64,000 bases of DNA from Hanleya hanleyi (GCA_036873755.1 JAVTVY010020605.1:1-64000), one strand, 5' to 3'; counted from the stretch's first letter, positions 22,143-31,552 are shown. Made by a program: numbers and translations. Notes: generated by a model from the letters alone, not told the origin.

Positions 22143-22598
22143 CTAAATTTGGTACGAGTGAACTGGAGTGGTGGTGGCGGGTACAACGTCGGTCGTCGTT
22201 GTCTGTTCACTGTGAGTGATGATGGTGGTGGGTATAACGTCGGTCGTCGTTGTCTGTTCACTGTGAGTGATGAAATACGGTGGGTTTTCAGACGTAGTGG
22301 GTGTACTTGGTGTAGGTGTGGACTGTATACTTGGTGTGGAGCTCGATGTGGCTTGTACACGGGGTGTGGTGGTGGTGATGACTGGGCTCGATACGGGGTT
22401 GACTGGTGCTATCTGTAGACTGGTTTGAGTGGTGGCTGGAGTTCTCAGTTGGTTAAGTAGCGTGCTGACATAGGCTACGTCGTAAAACACACCTCCGTAC
22501 AACACACTCAGCAGGGTTAGCAATATCACCACAAAGCTCACTTGCGCTTTGCGCGTTTTGGGAGATGCTGTGTTCAGAGGCAGCTGCTGTTTGTCCAT
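22143..22598 (-). CDS. Single-pass membrane protein with Ser/Thr-rich ectodomain
   Basis: From the ATG at 22598 the protein is 151 aa: a short N-terminus (MDKQQLPLNTASPKTRK), a membrane segment (VSFVVILLTLLSVLYGGVF, residues about 20-38) and a mucin-like Thr/Ser/Pro-rich C-terminal part. The end holds a perfect-frame direct repeat of 17 codons (ITHSEQTTTTDV twice), made by a 51-bp tandem duplication. I chose this ATG because the TATA box at 22647-22653 would place transcription start between it and the upstream in-frame ATGs. I do not recognise the family. A role in membrane interaction is possible but not shown. Confidence 0.6.
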   Translation of the reverse strand: MDKQQLPLNTASPKTRKAQVSFVVILLTLLSVLYGGVFYDVAYVSTLLNQLRTPATTQTSLQIAPVNPVSSPVITTTTPRVQATSSSTPSIQSTPTPSTPTTSENPPYFITHSEQTTTTDVIPTTIITHSEQTTTTDVVPATTTPVHSYQI

Positions 22599-22646
22599 AG
22601 CACCGTGGTCGAACGTGGAATGAAGCATGACGGCAGTGGTGTCTGG

Positions 22647-22653
22647 CTTTATA
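22647..22653 (-). promoter_or_regulatory. TATA box of the membrane-protein gene
   Basis: TATAAAG on the minus strand lies 55 bp upstream of the ATG at 22598, inside the 3' end of the integrase gene. It supports a separate transcript and decides the start codon. Confidence 0.55.
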
Positions 22654-23718
22654 GTCGTTTCACCTGGTTGGCAGCGACCCAAGAATTGAAGGAACTGGGC
22701 CAGCCTTGCCACTTGACGAAATGAAACAGTTTGCCACGTCGACGTTCCGTTTTCAAAATCTGCTCCACCGTGTAGTCTTGCTTTGTTTTTACGACAAGCT
22801 GTAATTCCGTCTCGTAAAACGTCCCTAGCAACGGTTCCCCTTGAAGATCTTCCAGTTCATAGACTCGCTGCTGTCGGGGTAGTCGCCGTTTAATCAGGAA
22901 GTGCTCATCGCTCCAGTTGGGCAAGTAACTTTTCTCAAATTGACCTTTGACTTTACTGATCCGTACAGGGTCCCCGACCTTGTACACCTCCTTCGTCGTT
23001 CACTGCGCTTGCCTGGGGTACAACACACGCCGGACTTGGGCTTCATTGCGTTGGGTCACGGTAATGGGGGCTCTCTCTATACTCCGGTGATAGGCTCGAT
23101 TGTAACCACTCACAAGTTTCGTGAGAACATCGATGTACCGCCTTGTATTCTTATAGGTGAAATATTTATACATGCGGCCTTTGAATGTCCTGTTGAACCT
23201 TTCCACCACGGAAGCCTTGGTCTCGTTGTACGTATGGAAGAAAACACCTTCTGGGCTTTCAGAAACTGTTGGAACGGTCTGTTGAGGAATTCCGTGCCTT
23301 CGTCGGTTTGCAAATACATGGGTTTGCGCCCGGTCTTGGAGATGTCATTGAACGCCGCTATGAGATTCGCCCCCGTTTTCGTCCGGATGGGTACCACCCA
23401 CGCATACTTCGACAGGATATCGATGCACGTCAAGATATACCGATTCCCATCGTTGTGTTTGGCAATGGCGCTCATATCGACCAAATCCGCTTGCCACTGG
23501 GCATCTAGTCCTCCCACGATGACCCGGTTCCGTAGGAAATGGCGACGGGCAGCTCGATGTAAGGTATAGGTGTCCTGTTTTCTTAACCAATCTCCGACTT
23601 GAGCACGTTGTATCCCCTGGGGTTTGGCCGCTCGATAGAGAGCCGTCAATGCACTATAGGTCGCCGGGCTGTCGGGACTGTAGTATAAGTTATCCAACAC
23701 CTTCTCCCAGCTCTTCAT
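22649..23718 (-). pseudogene. Maverick/Polinton integrase with chromodomain, broken by a frameshift and a nonsense codon
   Basis: The first segment (23718-about 23230) encodes the N-terminal region and the retroviral-type rve core: first catalytic Asp in WQADLVDM (D78) and second in LQTDEGTEF (D139). A one-base indel near 23230-23250 shifts the frame. The catalytic Glu (VVERFNRTFKG) lies in the next segment (23209-23000). That segment ends at TGA (23000-23002), after which the same frame continues at once into the SH3-like part (YKVGDPVRI) and a C-terminal chromodomain (DYTVEQILKTERR...FHFVKWQGWP), ending at 22649. The enzyme inserts the element and makes the 6-bp duplication; the chromodomain probably guides it to histone marks. 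Both lesions are single-base events, and the TGA fits CpG decay of a CGA codon. A TATA box (TATAAATAAA) lies near 23755. Confidence 0.93.
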
Positions 23719-23751
23719 GGTGACAAATGATGATGGACCCTGGCTCTATCG

Positions 23752-23763
23752 TTTATTTATAAC
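23752..23763 (-). promoter_or_regulatory. TATA box of the integrase gene overlapping an AATAAA
   Basis: On the minus strand the sequence reads GTTATAAATAAACG. It contains TATAAATA about 40 bp upstream of the integrase ATG (23718) and AATAAA (23752-23757) about 80 bp past the stop of the preceding gene (23839). One short AT-rich motif could serve as promoter for one gene and poly(A) signal for the other. Confidence 0.5.
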
Positions 23764-23838
23764 GGGTATATTTTGGGCCGAAGTTTCTTTCTGATTTTCT
23801 TCGTTGGCTTCTGCCAGCACAGTGTCCATGGTAAATGA

Positions 23839-24222
23839 TCAGTCCAACTCGTCTGATGACCGCTTGATAAGCACTTGATCCACATCTACCACGGCATCTT
23901 CCAATGCAGACCATAGATCAGGGTGAAGGGTAAAATGCACTGTATCCCCATCTAGCCGAGCCAATTGAGCAAAGAAAGGGCCGCGTCGGATGTACACATC
24001 GTGACACAAGTGGATGAGGTCGCCGTCCAGTTCACCAGACAACACCCGTTTGAATTTGGTCCAGCCCTCCTGGGACAGACGAATGTGGGCCGGGCACGGT
24101 TGTGTAGGGTCTGCATCACAGATGTCTCCCACCTCCTCCATGATATCGACCTTATCCGCATAAACGTGCAGGAAAACCTCGGGGGTCAAGCTGAGATACG
24201 CCAGTATTATATGCTCCGTCAT
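23839..24222 (-). CDS. Accessory protein A of a paralogous pair; possible double PC4-like fold
   Basis: This 127-aa protein shares GWTKFKRVLSGELDG and the overall layout with its upstream neighbour. It has two similar halves: strands ending in a conserved Trp at residue 54 (LSQEGWTKF) and at residue 104 (LHPDLWSAL), exactly 50 residues apart, each preceded by a V-x-I pattern. The pattern (strands, then L-x4-W-x2-F/L helix) resembles the ssDNA-binding PC4/SUB1 fold, which is an inference. It ends with SSDELD, a motif found at the same place in the paralogue, which continues for 60 more residues. Its own TATA box (TATAAATA, about 24262-24269) lies in the 3' end of the upstream gene. Confidence 0.65.
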   Translation of the reverse strand: MTEHIILAYLSLTPEVFLHVYADKVDIMEEVGDICDADPTQPCPAHIRLSQEGWTKFKRVLSGELDGDLIHLCHDVYIRRGPFFAQLARLDGDTVHFTLHPDLWSALEDAVVDVDQVLIKRSSDELD

Positions 24223-24224
24223 GG

Positions 24225-24794
24225 TCAGTACGTGAATGATACCAGATTTGACTGTCTGTCGTATTTATAGGGAGAACCCCGTGAGATCAAGGATCGGGTG
24301 GTCAAGTCACTGAGTCTAGCCGGGTAATCAATGGCATCGTCGTCAGCCTCCGCTTCATTGTTAGAAATTTGTTCACTGGGTTCTGCCGCCGCTTCTCTCA
24401 GGGCACGAGCCCATTCCAACTCGTCTGATGATCGCTCATCCGGTGTAAACAGCTGGTCCACTATAGGCACCACTTTCTCGAAGGCTGTCCACAGATGGGG
24501 GTCTAGGGTGAAGCCTCGTGTAGGGTCTTGGTAACGGCCCAGGCGTGGGAAGAAGGGTCCACGGTGTACGTCGATGGCATTGTCTATGTGGCTGAGGTTT
24601 CCGTCGAGCTCACCACTCAACACCCGTTTAAATTTGGTCCAGCCGTCGCGATGTAGCGTAACCGTATTCGATACGGTCTCAGCGCGCGACCAGCAAACAT
24701 CTCCACGGTCTTCCACGAGGATGACTTTATCTTCGTAGACGTGTAACCCCACCCGGGGTGTAAGGGGAAGGATGGCTCGTAGAACTGGTGACAT
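24225..24794 (-). CDS. Accessory protein B of the paralogous pair; possible double PC4-like fold
   Basis: This 189-aa protein is clearly related to the 127-aa protein next to it: GWTKFKRVLSGELDG is identical and the block after it (IDVHRGPFF, FTLDPHLWTAF) aligns throughout. Conserved Trp residues are W52 and W102, again 50 apart. After SSDELEWARAL it has an acidic, Glu/Ala-rich tail. The stop is two bases before the next gene's ATG. The promoter region carries ATAAATACGAG at about 24844-24852, and this region plus the first codons is duplicated upstream. No family is recognised with certainty; PC4-like ssDNA binding or transcription coactivation is a hypothesis. Confidence 0.65.
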   Translation of the reverse strand: MSPVLRAILPLTPRVGLHVYEDKVILVEDRGDVCWSRAETVSNTVTLHRDGWTKFKRVLSGELDGNLSHIDNAIDVHRGPFFPRLGRYQDPTRGFTLDPHLWTAFEKVVPIVDQLFTPDERSSDELEWARALREAAAEPSEQISNNEAEADDDAIDYPARLSDLTTRSLISRGSPYKYDRQSNLVSFTY

Positions 24795-24930
24795 GGTTCA
24801 CCCAATGACGAACGGTGACTGACACACCCTCTGACTGTCTCTCGTATTTATGGTCAGGTCCCTCGGTGACATGGTTGACCCAGTGACGAACGGTGAATGA
24901 CGCACACTGTGTCTCGTATTTATGTTGAGG
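24790..24930 (-). repeat. Tandem duplication of a promoter and start codon
   Basis: The segment holding the ATG of protein B, the motif CCCAATGACGAACGGTGA and the TATA-like ATAAATACGAGA is followed by a second, diverged copy (about 24869-24923). The second copy keeps ATGTCACC but opens only a 24-codon frame. Confidence 0.7.
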
Positions 24931-24938
24931 TCCCACTG

Positions 24939-25265
24939 TCAATGCCACAGCGTCAGGGTCAATAGGGCACAGACCATTACTATGCCAACCAGCCGTCGCT
25001 GGTTGCGGCGTGAGCGGTCGTGGTCCATAGCCCGAGCATCAATGATGGCTGTCATAGTCCAGTAGTGGTGAGTGATGGCACACCTCTCCATCGAGTGCAC
25101 TCCGTCGAGGACCGCTTGTGTGAACTCTTTCAGGATCTGGCGTCGCCCCTCGTTGTCGTCGTCATCTGCAAACATGGACCGAACCACTGCTCGGTAACCC
25201 GTGAGTGAATTAACCACGGTCGCATGCCGTAAAATGCGATTGGCATAGGGATGGGTGTCCGTCAT
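24939..25265 (-). CDS. Small tail-anchored membrane protein, unknown family
   Basis: This 108-aa protein has a helical N-terminal part with an acidic cluster (FADDDDNEGRR) and a C-terminal membrane segment (LVGIVMVCALLTLTLW, residues about 91-106) preceded by basic residues (RSRRNQRR). The topology fits a tail-anchored protein with a cytoplasmic N-terminus. The gene has its own TATA box (TATAAAA, about 25313-25319) 50 bp upstream. I do not recognise a homologous family; it lies in the accessory block next to the divergent promoter region. Confidence 0.55.
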   Translation of the reverse strand: MTDTHPYANRILRHATVVNSLTGYRAVVRSMFADDDDNEGRRQILKEFTQAVLDGVHSMERCAITHHYWTMTAIIDARAMDHDRSRRNQRRLVGIVMVCALLTLTLWH

Positions 25266-25429
25266 GGCTCTGCAACCGTAGAAATGGGGGTGTGGGATCC
25301 AGAGAGACGTGTTTTATAGACCATGTCACACATGCGCGTCTATACTTGGCTCTACGGGTGTAGTCCGTGATACGTATTATTCTGATTATTTAGTCCAAAA
25401 AAGAGAGCAACAACAACAAAGATTACAGG

Positions 25430-25756
25430 TCAATCCTTTTATTATGCGTGAAGCGGGCGTGACCTGGGTTGGAAACATGATAGCAATGCATGTACTGACC
25501 TGTCTGTGGGTTTGTTTCTATGCATGAGGGTCTGGGTGAATGGGGCGTGACCTGGGAACATGATAGGAATGCATGTACTGACCTGTCTGTGGGGGTTTTC
25601 CACAATTTCGCTGACGTCCGTGTCTTTTCGGTGACGTCCGTGTCTTTTCGATAACGTCCGTGTCTTTTCGGTGACGTCCGTGTCTTTTCGGTGACGTCCG
25701 TATTTTTCGCTGACGTCCGCGCCTGCATCCGGGTACTTCTATGTAGGTGTATAAAG
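25430..25756 (+). promoter_or_regulatory. Divergent intergenic region with ACGTCC repeats and TATA box
   Basis: A direct duplication of about 90 bp (GGGCGTGACCTGGG...GCATGTACTGACCTGTCTG) lies at 25450-25595. It is followed by five 19-bp units GACGTCCGTGTCTTTTCGG (25610-25705, variants included), then GACGTCCGCGCCTGCATCCG (about 25713), also found near the left TIR. A TATA box TATAAAG at 25750-25756 faces the plus-strand zinc-finger gene. The repeats look like a multi-copy upstream activating element. Confidence 0.6.
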
Positions 25757-25929
25757 TGGGAGTGTTGAGGGCATTGCTGCATTCATTGGCCTGCTTGACC
25801 TGACCAGCCGGAACCTGCCTGACCAGCCTGAGCCTATCTCACGAGAGGAGCTACTTGCCTCACCAGTGCAACTTCACCAGCCTATCTGACCATAGCAGCT
25901 ACTTGCCTGACCAGCCTGAGCCAACAGTC

Positions 25930-27044
25930 ATGGAGTCATCTCACCGAGCTAAGCTTCTACAGCACCGTATTCGCCTCGTTGATGAGATGCAGCATGTGGC
26001 CGATATAAGTGATCTGCTTATGGTGGAAAACATAATCCTTAAACACGGTGTGGAAGATATCATGGCGGAGAAGACCTATATGGCACGAAACAGCACCAAG
26101 GTGTTCACTTGCACAACTTGCCAGAAGCAGTTTACTTCCATGGAAGATTTGCGACGGCACGTGTCCTCCATCCACAACGGCGCACGGTATACTTGTATAA
26201 CCTGCGCACGGTCATTTAATCGGGAGGATCATTTACTGCGCCACGAACGATCATTCCACGAGGGACGACGGAACAATGTAATGAATGTGGTCAACTCTTC
26301 AAACGACCCAGTCAGTTAAGACGGCATCAGCGTTTGATTCATACCCCGTCTCTACGGTTTGGGCGACAACTTCCCACTGAAGAGGCACCTAGGAGGGTCA
26401 GACCCAGTGAAGATGAGCCCGGGGAGACGAATGCCTCTGGTGATGCGATCACGGAGAGCCCGCCTATACCCACAGTTCAGAAGAGCCTAGATATCCAGCC
26501 AGTCCCTAGCATTACTGTTGCCAGTCATACGCCTGACGACATCGAACATTTTCTGGAAGATGCAGTGGATATTCCTAGCGATCTGTTACAGGACGCCCAT
26601 CCAGTGAATGACATCTATCGGCGCCAATGGCCCATGATACGGCACATTTTCCACCGTGATCGCCCCATTCCAGATATCTACAATTTCCCACTGACCGACC
26701 TCACCCGTCTACGCAGCTACGTGGAAGCCATTTTCAATGACCAAGCTATGGTCTTCAGATTGAATGTCGCTTTCGGGTACATCTTACGTCACAAAGAGAC
26801 GGACCAGTTACGGTATTATTATGCCAGTAATAACAGCCATGTGTTTGACCAACCGTTCACCATCATTAACCGGGCGTCGCTAGAGACGATGCTGGAGAAA
26901 CTGGACACCGTGGATCCCTTGAGATGGGCACATCGTCAACGCCCCAACACACAATGGGTCGTAGAGAGGGTCACCAATGCTACGTTCTTCGTTACCAAGC
27001 TGACCGACCACCCCCATCGGCTGAATGCGTCACCCTTGCACTGA
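25930..27044 (+). pseudogene. C2H2 zinc-finger protein with the N-terminal domain of Maverick PolB, frameshifted
   Basis: The only plus-strand gene of the element. From ATG 25930 there is a helical start, then two C2H2 fingers (FTCTTCQKQF... and YTCITCARSF...). A one-base shift near 26265-26275 moves a third finger (CNECGQLF...) and the rest into another frame, which runs to TGA at 27044. The second part (about 26600-27030) has VFRLNVAFGYILRH, FDQPFTIINRASLE and a TNATFFVTKL motif. From family knowledge, this segment normally precedes the DNA polymerase B in bivalve-type Mavericks. Here it ends where the polymerase would continue. Element 2 has the same end, so the truncation is shared. A poly(A) signal AATAAA is at 27138-27143. 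Confidence 0.75.
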
Positions 27045-27189
27045 TGAATAGCATAACATGCCGTATATACTCTCTATGTCTACATGCTGATCGTTGACTT
27101 GAGCTCTGTAAACATTAAATATGACGGTGCGTTAAATAATAAAACATGATGTTTGATATTTCAATTTTGTTTTGCTGTGAACATACTAA

Positions 27190-27247
27190 ACATACCCAGG
27201 GCGGCTCCCCCAGCCTGAGTATGATGTAACATTGGAGATAATAAACT
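27190..27247 (+). terminator. 3'-end module: stem-loop plus ATAATAAA
   Basis: CATACCCAGG...CCTGAGTATG forms a stem around GGCTCCCCCAGC, followed by GGAGATAATAAA. It is the counterpart of the modules after the ATPase gene and in element 2. A first AATAAA already occurs at 27138, so this second one may be an alternative end. Confidence 0.65.
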
Positions 27248-27342
27248 GTATAAACCTTGCTGAACTTGTTGTTATTCCTGACAACCGCTTTTCGCTATAC
27301 TTGGATGAAATATATACCCCGATGTGATATAGTGCCCTTGCA

Positions 27343-28778
27343 AACTTCCGGATAACTCGCGCGCGCGCGCATTCGGCCGGAAAACCCGAGCGTGCGCGCT
27401 GCGACCGGGCCGACGAAAACCCGGATGTTGAAAATCCGGACCCTACGTCTACGGGAAAATTGGAACTCTTCTGTATTCGGAGGTAGTTTTAGTGAAACCC
27501 CACAAGTGACGTCTGTGCGAACAACCCACACCATCACAACCATGGACCCATCGTGATGGGTCAAACACACTGCCACGCACCCCCAAAATGCCTGCCTTCT
27601 ATACTACGGCCAGACTACGCATGCGCAGACTATACGGACGAACCATGAGTCCAGTCGGATGCTGCTTCACGAGAGCTTCAAAATAAGACCTCATACGACT
27701 CCATCGGTCCCATAGTGACCCATGTCGGCGCCAAAATGTCTATTTCCATACCCTTGGTCTACTGCGCATGCGTAGAATGATGTCAGTTTTACGTCACATC
27801 CACCCAGTCGGATGCTCCTTCACATATGCTTCACATTGATATCTCACTCGACTCCATCGGACCATTAGGGGCCTACCTAGACCCCAAAACGTCTATGTCC
27901 ATGCCCTTTTCCCATAATTCCCTGTCTGTGCATGCGCAGAATGTTGAACACGAACGACACACTAGTCCAGGCGCATGCTCTCTCATGAGAGCTTCAAAAT
28001 AAGACCTTATACGACACCATCGGCCCATTAGGGGCTCCCCTAGATCCCAACACGTCTATTCCCATACCCTTTTTCCACAATTCTCTGTCTGCGCATGCGC
28101 AGAACGTCGAAAACGAACGACACACTAGTCCAGGCGGATGCTCCTTCACGAATGCTTCACATTGATACCTCACTCGACTCCATCGGACCATTAGTGGCCC
28201 ACCTAGACCCCAACACGTCTATTTCCATACCCTTTTCCCACAATTCCCTGTCTGCGCATGCGCAGAATGTTGACAACGGGCGAAACACTAGTCCAGTTGG
28301 ATGCTCCCTCACAAATGCTTCACATTGATACCTCATACGACTCCATAGGGCCACTAGTGGCCCACCTAGACCCCAAAACGTCTATTTCCATACCCTTTGT
28401 CCACCGCGCATGCGCAGAATGACGATATTTCAACCCCACACCCAGCCCATCAGATTGCCCTTCACGAATGCTTCACTTTGATACCTCACTCGACCCAATC
28501 GGTCCACTAGCGGTCCCTACAGATTGCCGAACACTCTCACGAAAACCCACGGATTTGGGACTACTTTCGGTCCGCGGAGGCAGACCGCATCACCGCCAGA
28601 CCGCATCACCGTGGAGGAATCCATGCTCCCAAAGTCACACCCCATTTACCCAGACCGGAAGTGACGTCATACCTGCGCACAACACTCCTGCGCGCACCGC
28701 CCCAATACCGCCCCATTTTTTGTTCTCGCGCATGCGCAGTGACGAGCCATTGACTCGAAATACGCTTACCCTACTACT
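27343..28778. repeat. Right terminal inverted repeat of element 1
   Basis: Inverted counterpart of 15283-16570, about 150 bp longer because of unit-number and small indel differences. NRF1-type palindromes recur near 27618, 27769, 27932, 28091, 28254, 28407 and 28729. The element ends CCCTACTACT at 28778, followed by the GATGTC duplication (28779-28784). Confidence 0.9.
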
Positions 28779-28784
28779 GATGTC

Positions 28785-28848
28785 TCATTACTTGCGGGAT
28801 TATTATTCTAGAACCTCGGAGGAGAATGTAATTCATCGTAATTCATCC
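28785..28848 (-). pseudogene. Ty3/gypsy integrase fragment between Maverick and MITE
   Basis: The minus strand encodes LLRGSRIIIPQVMRHR, matching the start of the gypsy integrase zinc-binding region that continues beyond the Maverick at 15276. The reading frame shifts where the two sides meet, so the gypsy copy was already decayed or decayed afterwards. Confidence 0.6.
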
Positions 28849-28852
28849 TTAA

Positions 28853-29811
28853 AGCCCCAGTCACACTGTCAAGAATTGGGTAGGCGAATCACCGCGAACT
28901 GGAAAATCGTGCTCATTCTTGGCAATTCGTACTGGCATCTTGCGGGGTTCGTCGCAGATCGTGACCATTCTTGCCTATTCTCGGAGGGAGTACGAAAGTT
29001 TTGAAATGTTCAAAACATTCGCCGGCCAAGTACGATTAAATGGTATACGTATGCCATTCTTGGCACCATCCTACAGCGTTCTCACATGCATTCTCCTCCT
29101 ATCGTGTATATTCGTGGGTAGTCATAGTAGTTCTTTCGATCACGAATCAGCAAGAATGCCGTACGCATTGTACGATGATTGTTGTACGCATTCTACGCTT
29201 CTTGTACGATCATACTACGATACTGAGAAGAATTCAACACGATGTGTGGCGACAGTACTACGAATACCCACGACAGTACTACGAATAACCGCGACAGTAC
29301 TACGAATACCCACGCTGGCGCTACGTTTCATGAAGAATAGGCTACACTTCCTCGCGAATCTCGTACGATTTCATAGGATTGCTCCACGATCTCTCGCGAA
29401 GAACATCGTATGTTGTACATTTCATAGAAGACGGATCATATATATAGGTTCGCGTGGCCTCCTGGGGTGTCGTGTCATAGCGTAACAGGTTCGTACTGCA
29501 TTCGTACTCATATCGTACTCCATACGTACTTACTCGTAGCAGATTATCGAGCATTCGTAGTGGGTTCACGAGCTGCCGTGTTGATACGTAGGGCGTTCTT
29601 CATTGAATCGTACTGCATGCGCACTCATTCTTGATGATTCTTGTTAAATGCTTATGGCTGTCGTACAAGGAACCTAAGGCATGCGTAAGGGATTCGTAGG
29701 ACAGTTTGAAAGAGGCCCTCTACAGGCGAATTGACACGAATCGACAAGATTAAAATATTCGTGGTCATTTGCCGGCATTCTCCACCCAGTTCTTGACAGT
29801 GTAACTGGGGC
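28853..29811. mobile_element. MITE with TTAA duplication
   Basis: The ends AGCCCCAGTCACACTGTCAA and, on the reverse-complemented right, GCCCCAGTTACACTGTCAAG are inverted repeats of about 40 bp. TTAA flanks both sides (28849-28852, 29812-29815). Removing the element rejoins the gypsy coding strand across ...KQV/KDEL..., supporting the boundaries. The interior is full of short TACGA/TCGTA motifs and has no real gene. Confidence 0.8.
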
Positions 29812-29889
29812 TTAACCTGCTTGAATATTTTCAATGCCTCTCTATTGACATTCTACGGAGGCATAGATAGGACATGGGTGAAAATTATT

Positions 29890-30572
29890 GTTTCGTCCAC
29901 GAAATTATCTCCAACTCGGAAAAACTTATCTCCGACACAGAGAAACTTATCTCCGACCCAGAGAAACTCATCTCCGACCAGGGGAAACTTATCTCCGACC
30001 CCGAGATACATCTCCGACCCGGAGAAAATTATCTCCGACCCATGCAGAGATACATCTCCGACCCGGAGATACATCTCCGACTCAGAGATACATCACCCAC
30101 CCAGAGATACATCTCCGACCCAGAGATAATTGACCAATGGTGTTGCAGCAATCGTTACCGTCATTTTTATATGTGTGAGGTATGGAAAGTCACGAACGCT
30201 CGGTCTTTTTGAACTCGACTTCCATTGGCCAACTGATGTATCTCGGGGTCGGAGATAAGTTTCTCCGGGTCGAAGATGTATCTCCGGTCGGAGATATAAG
30301 TTTCTCCGGGTCGGAGATTTATCTCGGGGTCGGAGATGTATCTCGGGGTCGGAGATGTATCTCGGGGTTGGAGATAATTTTCTGCCGGTCGGAGATGTAT
30401 CTCGCGGTCGGAGATAATTATCTCCGGGTCGGAGATGTATCTCGGGGTCGGAGATGTATCTCGGGGTCGGAGATAATTATCTCCGGGTCGTAGATGTATC
30501 TCGGGGTCGGAGATAAGTTTTTCCGGGTCTGAGATGTATCTCCGGGTCGGAGATAAGTTTCTCCGACGAAAC
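29890..30572. repeat. Fold-back element of ATCTCCGACCCGGAGAT palindromes
   Basis: The left arm (29890-30130) is a run of 20-24-bp units ATCTCCGACCCGGAGATAC and variants. The right arm (30235-30572) has the inverse. Each unit is itself nearly palindromic. Ends GTTTCGTC and GACGAAAC are inverted. The roughly 100-bp spacer is unique. Open frames on both strands are by-products. Confidence 0.7.
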
Positions 30573-30861
30573 GCGTTCCAAACGATTATAGGAAACGAAA
30601 CGCTTTTAATATCGCTTAATTTTTCTGATATCAAAACGCGTTTCCCTCGCCAAACGCGTTTGCTCTGATCGAAACGCGTTTATCAACGTTTTTTTGAACG
30701 CGTTTCTCTTTTCGTTCAACTCGCGCAAATTTGTGTTTTTATTTTGCAAACCAAGCAAAGAAGCCCTCGTGTCGGGGCTTTCCACAGCCGCAATTATTAA
30801 TCCCTGTGTTATGAAATAAATATATGATGAAATAAATATATGTGGCGTTGCCTTTAATGTA
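30573..30861. other. Stretch rich in AAACGCGTTT motifs
   Basis: AACGCGTT or CGAAACG motifs recur between 30571 and 30720 and again inside the adjacent MITE (31325-31490). No gene is recognised. Confidence 0.4.
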
Positions 30862-31550
30862 CAGGGGTAAAAACGTTCTGTGCTCGGTAATTTTATTTTT
30901 GTTTATTTACCCTGTAAACTAATGAACGCAAACGAAACTACCGGTATTTCTAAACGTTAGCTAACGGAACGCTTTTTTAAGTTAGCGATTTGATGGGAAT
31001 ATATTCGATATCGTTTCGTTTCTATATTGCGCTAAGCTTAAATCTTTTGGCAACGCTTTGGTGTAAGACCTCCCATATCTTTTCGTTCACCAAATGAAAC
31101 AATATTTGTCTTCCCGTATACCGAGCGAAACGACTTGTCAGGCGTGTTACACCGAGCCGAAAAAGCGTTTCGTTTGACCTTGACTCCATGCAGCTTTTGA
31201 TCAACACTCAGTCGCCGAACTATTGTACAAATGAAAAAAAAACCAGATATTAATAATAGTATTTTCGCCCGACGAAGCAACCGTGGTGTGGACGGTAATG
31301 GTTATTTAACAAAAGCAACAACAATAAAACGCGTTTCAAACGCGTTCGTGAAACGAGTTTCAAGCGAAACGAAACGAAAGATAAATGAATATACCGATGA
31401 TCAAACGCGTTTGCGAGGTATAAACGCGTTCTTTGAGAAGCAAACGCAACGAATACAAAACCCGTTCAGAACGCTATTGGAACGCGTTTCAAAGGGTAAT
31501 AGAACGATATTATACATGAAAACACCGGACATCGAACGCTTTTACCCCTG
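30862..31550. mobile_element. Tc1/mariner-like MITE with TA duplication
   Basis: The termini CAGGGGTAAAAACGTTC and, inverted on the right, CAGGGGTAAAAGCGTTC form short inverted repeats between TA dinucleotides (30860-30861, 31551-31552). It interrupts the gypsy pol just after the RNase H segment. Its interior has many ACGCGTTT motifs and no coding capacity. Confidence 0.65.
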
Positions 31551-31552
31551 TA

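Larger units (their letters stand above)
15283..28778. mobile_element. Maverick/Polinton element 1 (13.5 kb, PolB-less, partly pseudogenised)
   Basis: The termini read TGTAGTAGGG on the left and AGTAGTAGGG on the reverse-complemented right, with long inverted repeats inside them and a perfect 6-bp GATGTC duplication outside. The body encodes chromodomain integrase, packaging ATPase, adenain-like protease, major and minor capsid proteins and small virion-type proteins, the standard Maverick/Polinton set. No DNA polymerase B motif is found in any frame. At 13.5 kb it is shorter than the usual 15-20 kb. Major capsid, integrase and the zinc-finger gene carry disabling mutations, while protease, ATPase, minor capsid and several small genes stay open, so the insertion is fairly recent but not intact. 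Confidence 0.95.

Noticed and set aside
22149..22724. Plus-strand Gly/Trp-rich frames opposite the membrane-protein gene
   Set aside because: Antisense shadows of the Thr-rich repeats; TATA box and poly(A) arrangement support the minus strand.
15283..28778. A DNA polymerase B gene in element 1
   Set aside because: I looked for the exonuclease and polymerase motifs (YxDTDS type) in all frames of the element and found none; only the region that usually precedes the polymerase is present.
29821..30634. Frames with SDPEIHLRP-type repeats on both strands
   Set aside because: Products of ATCTCCGACC palindrome arrays.
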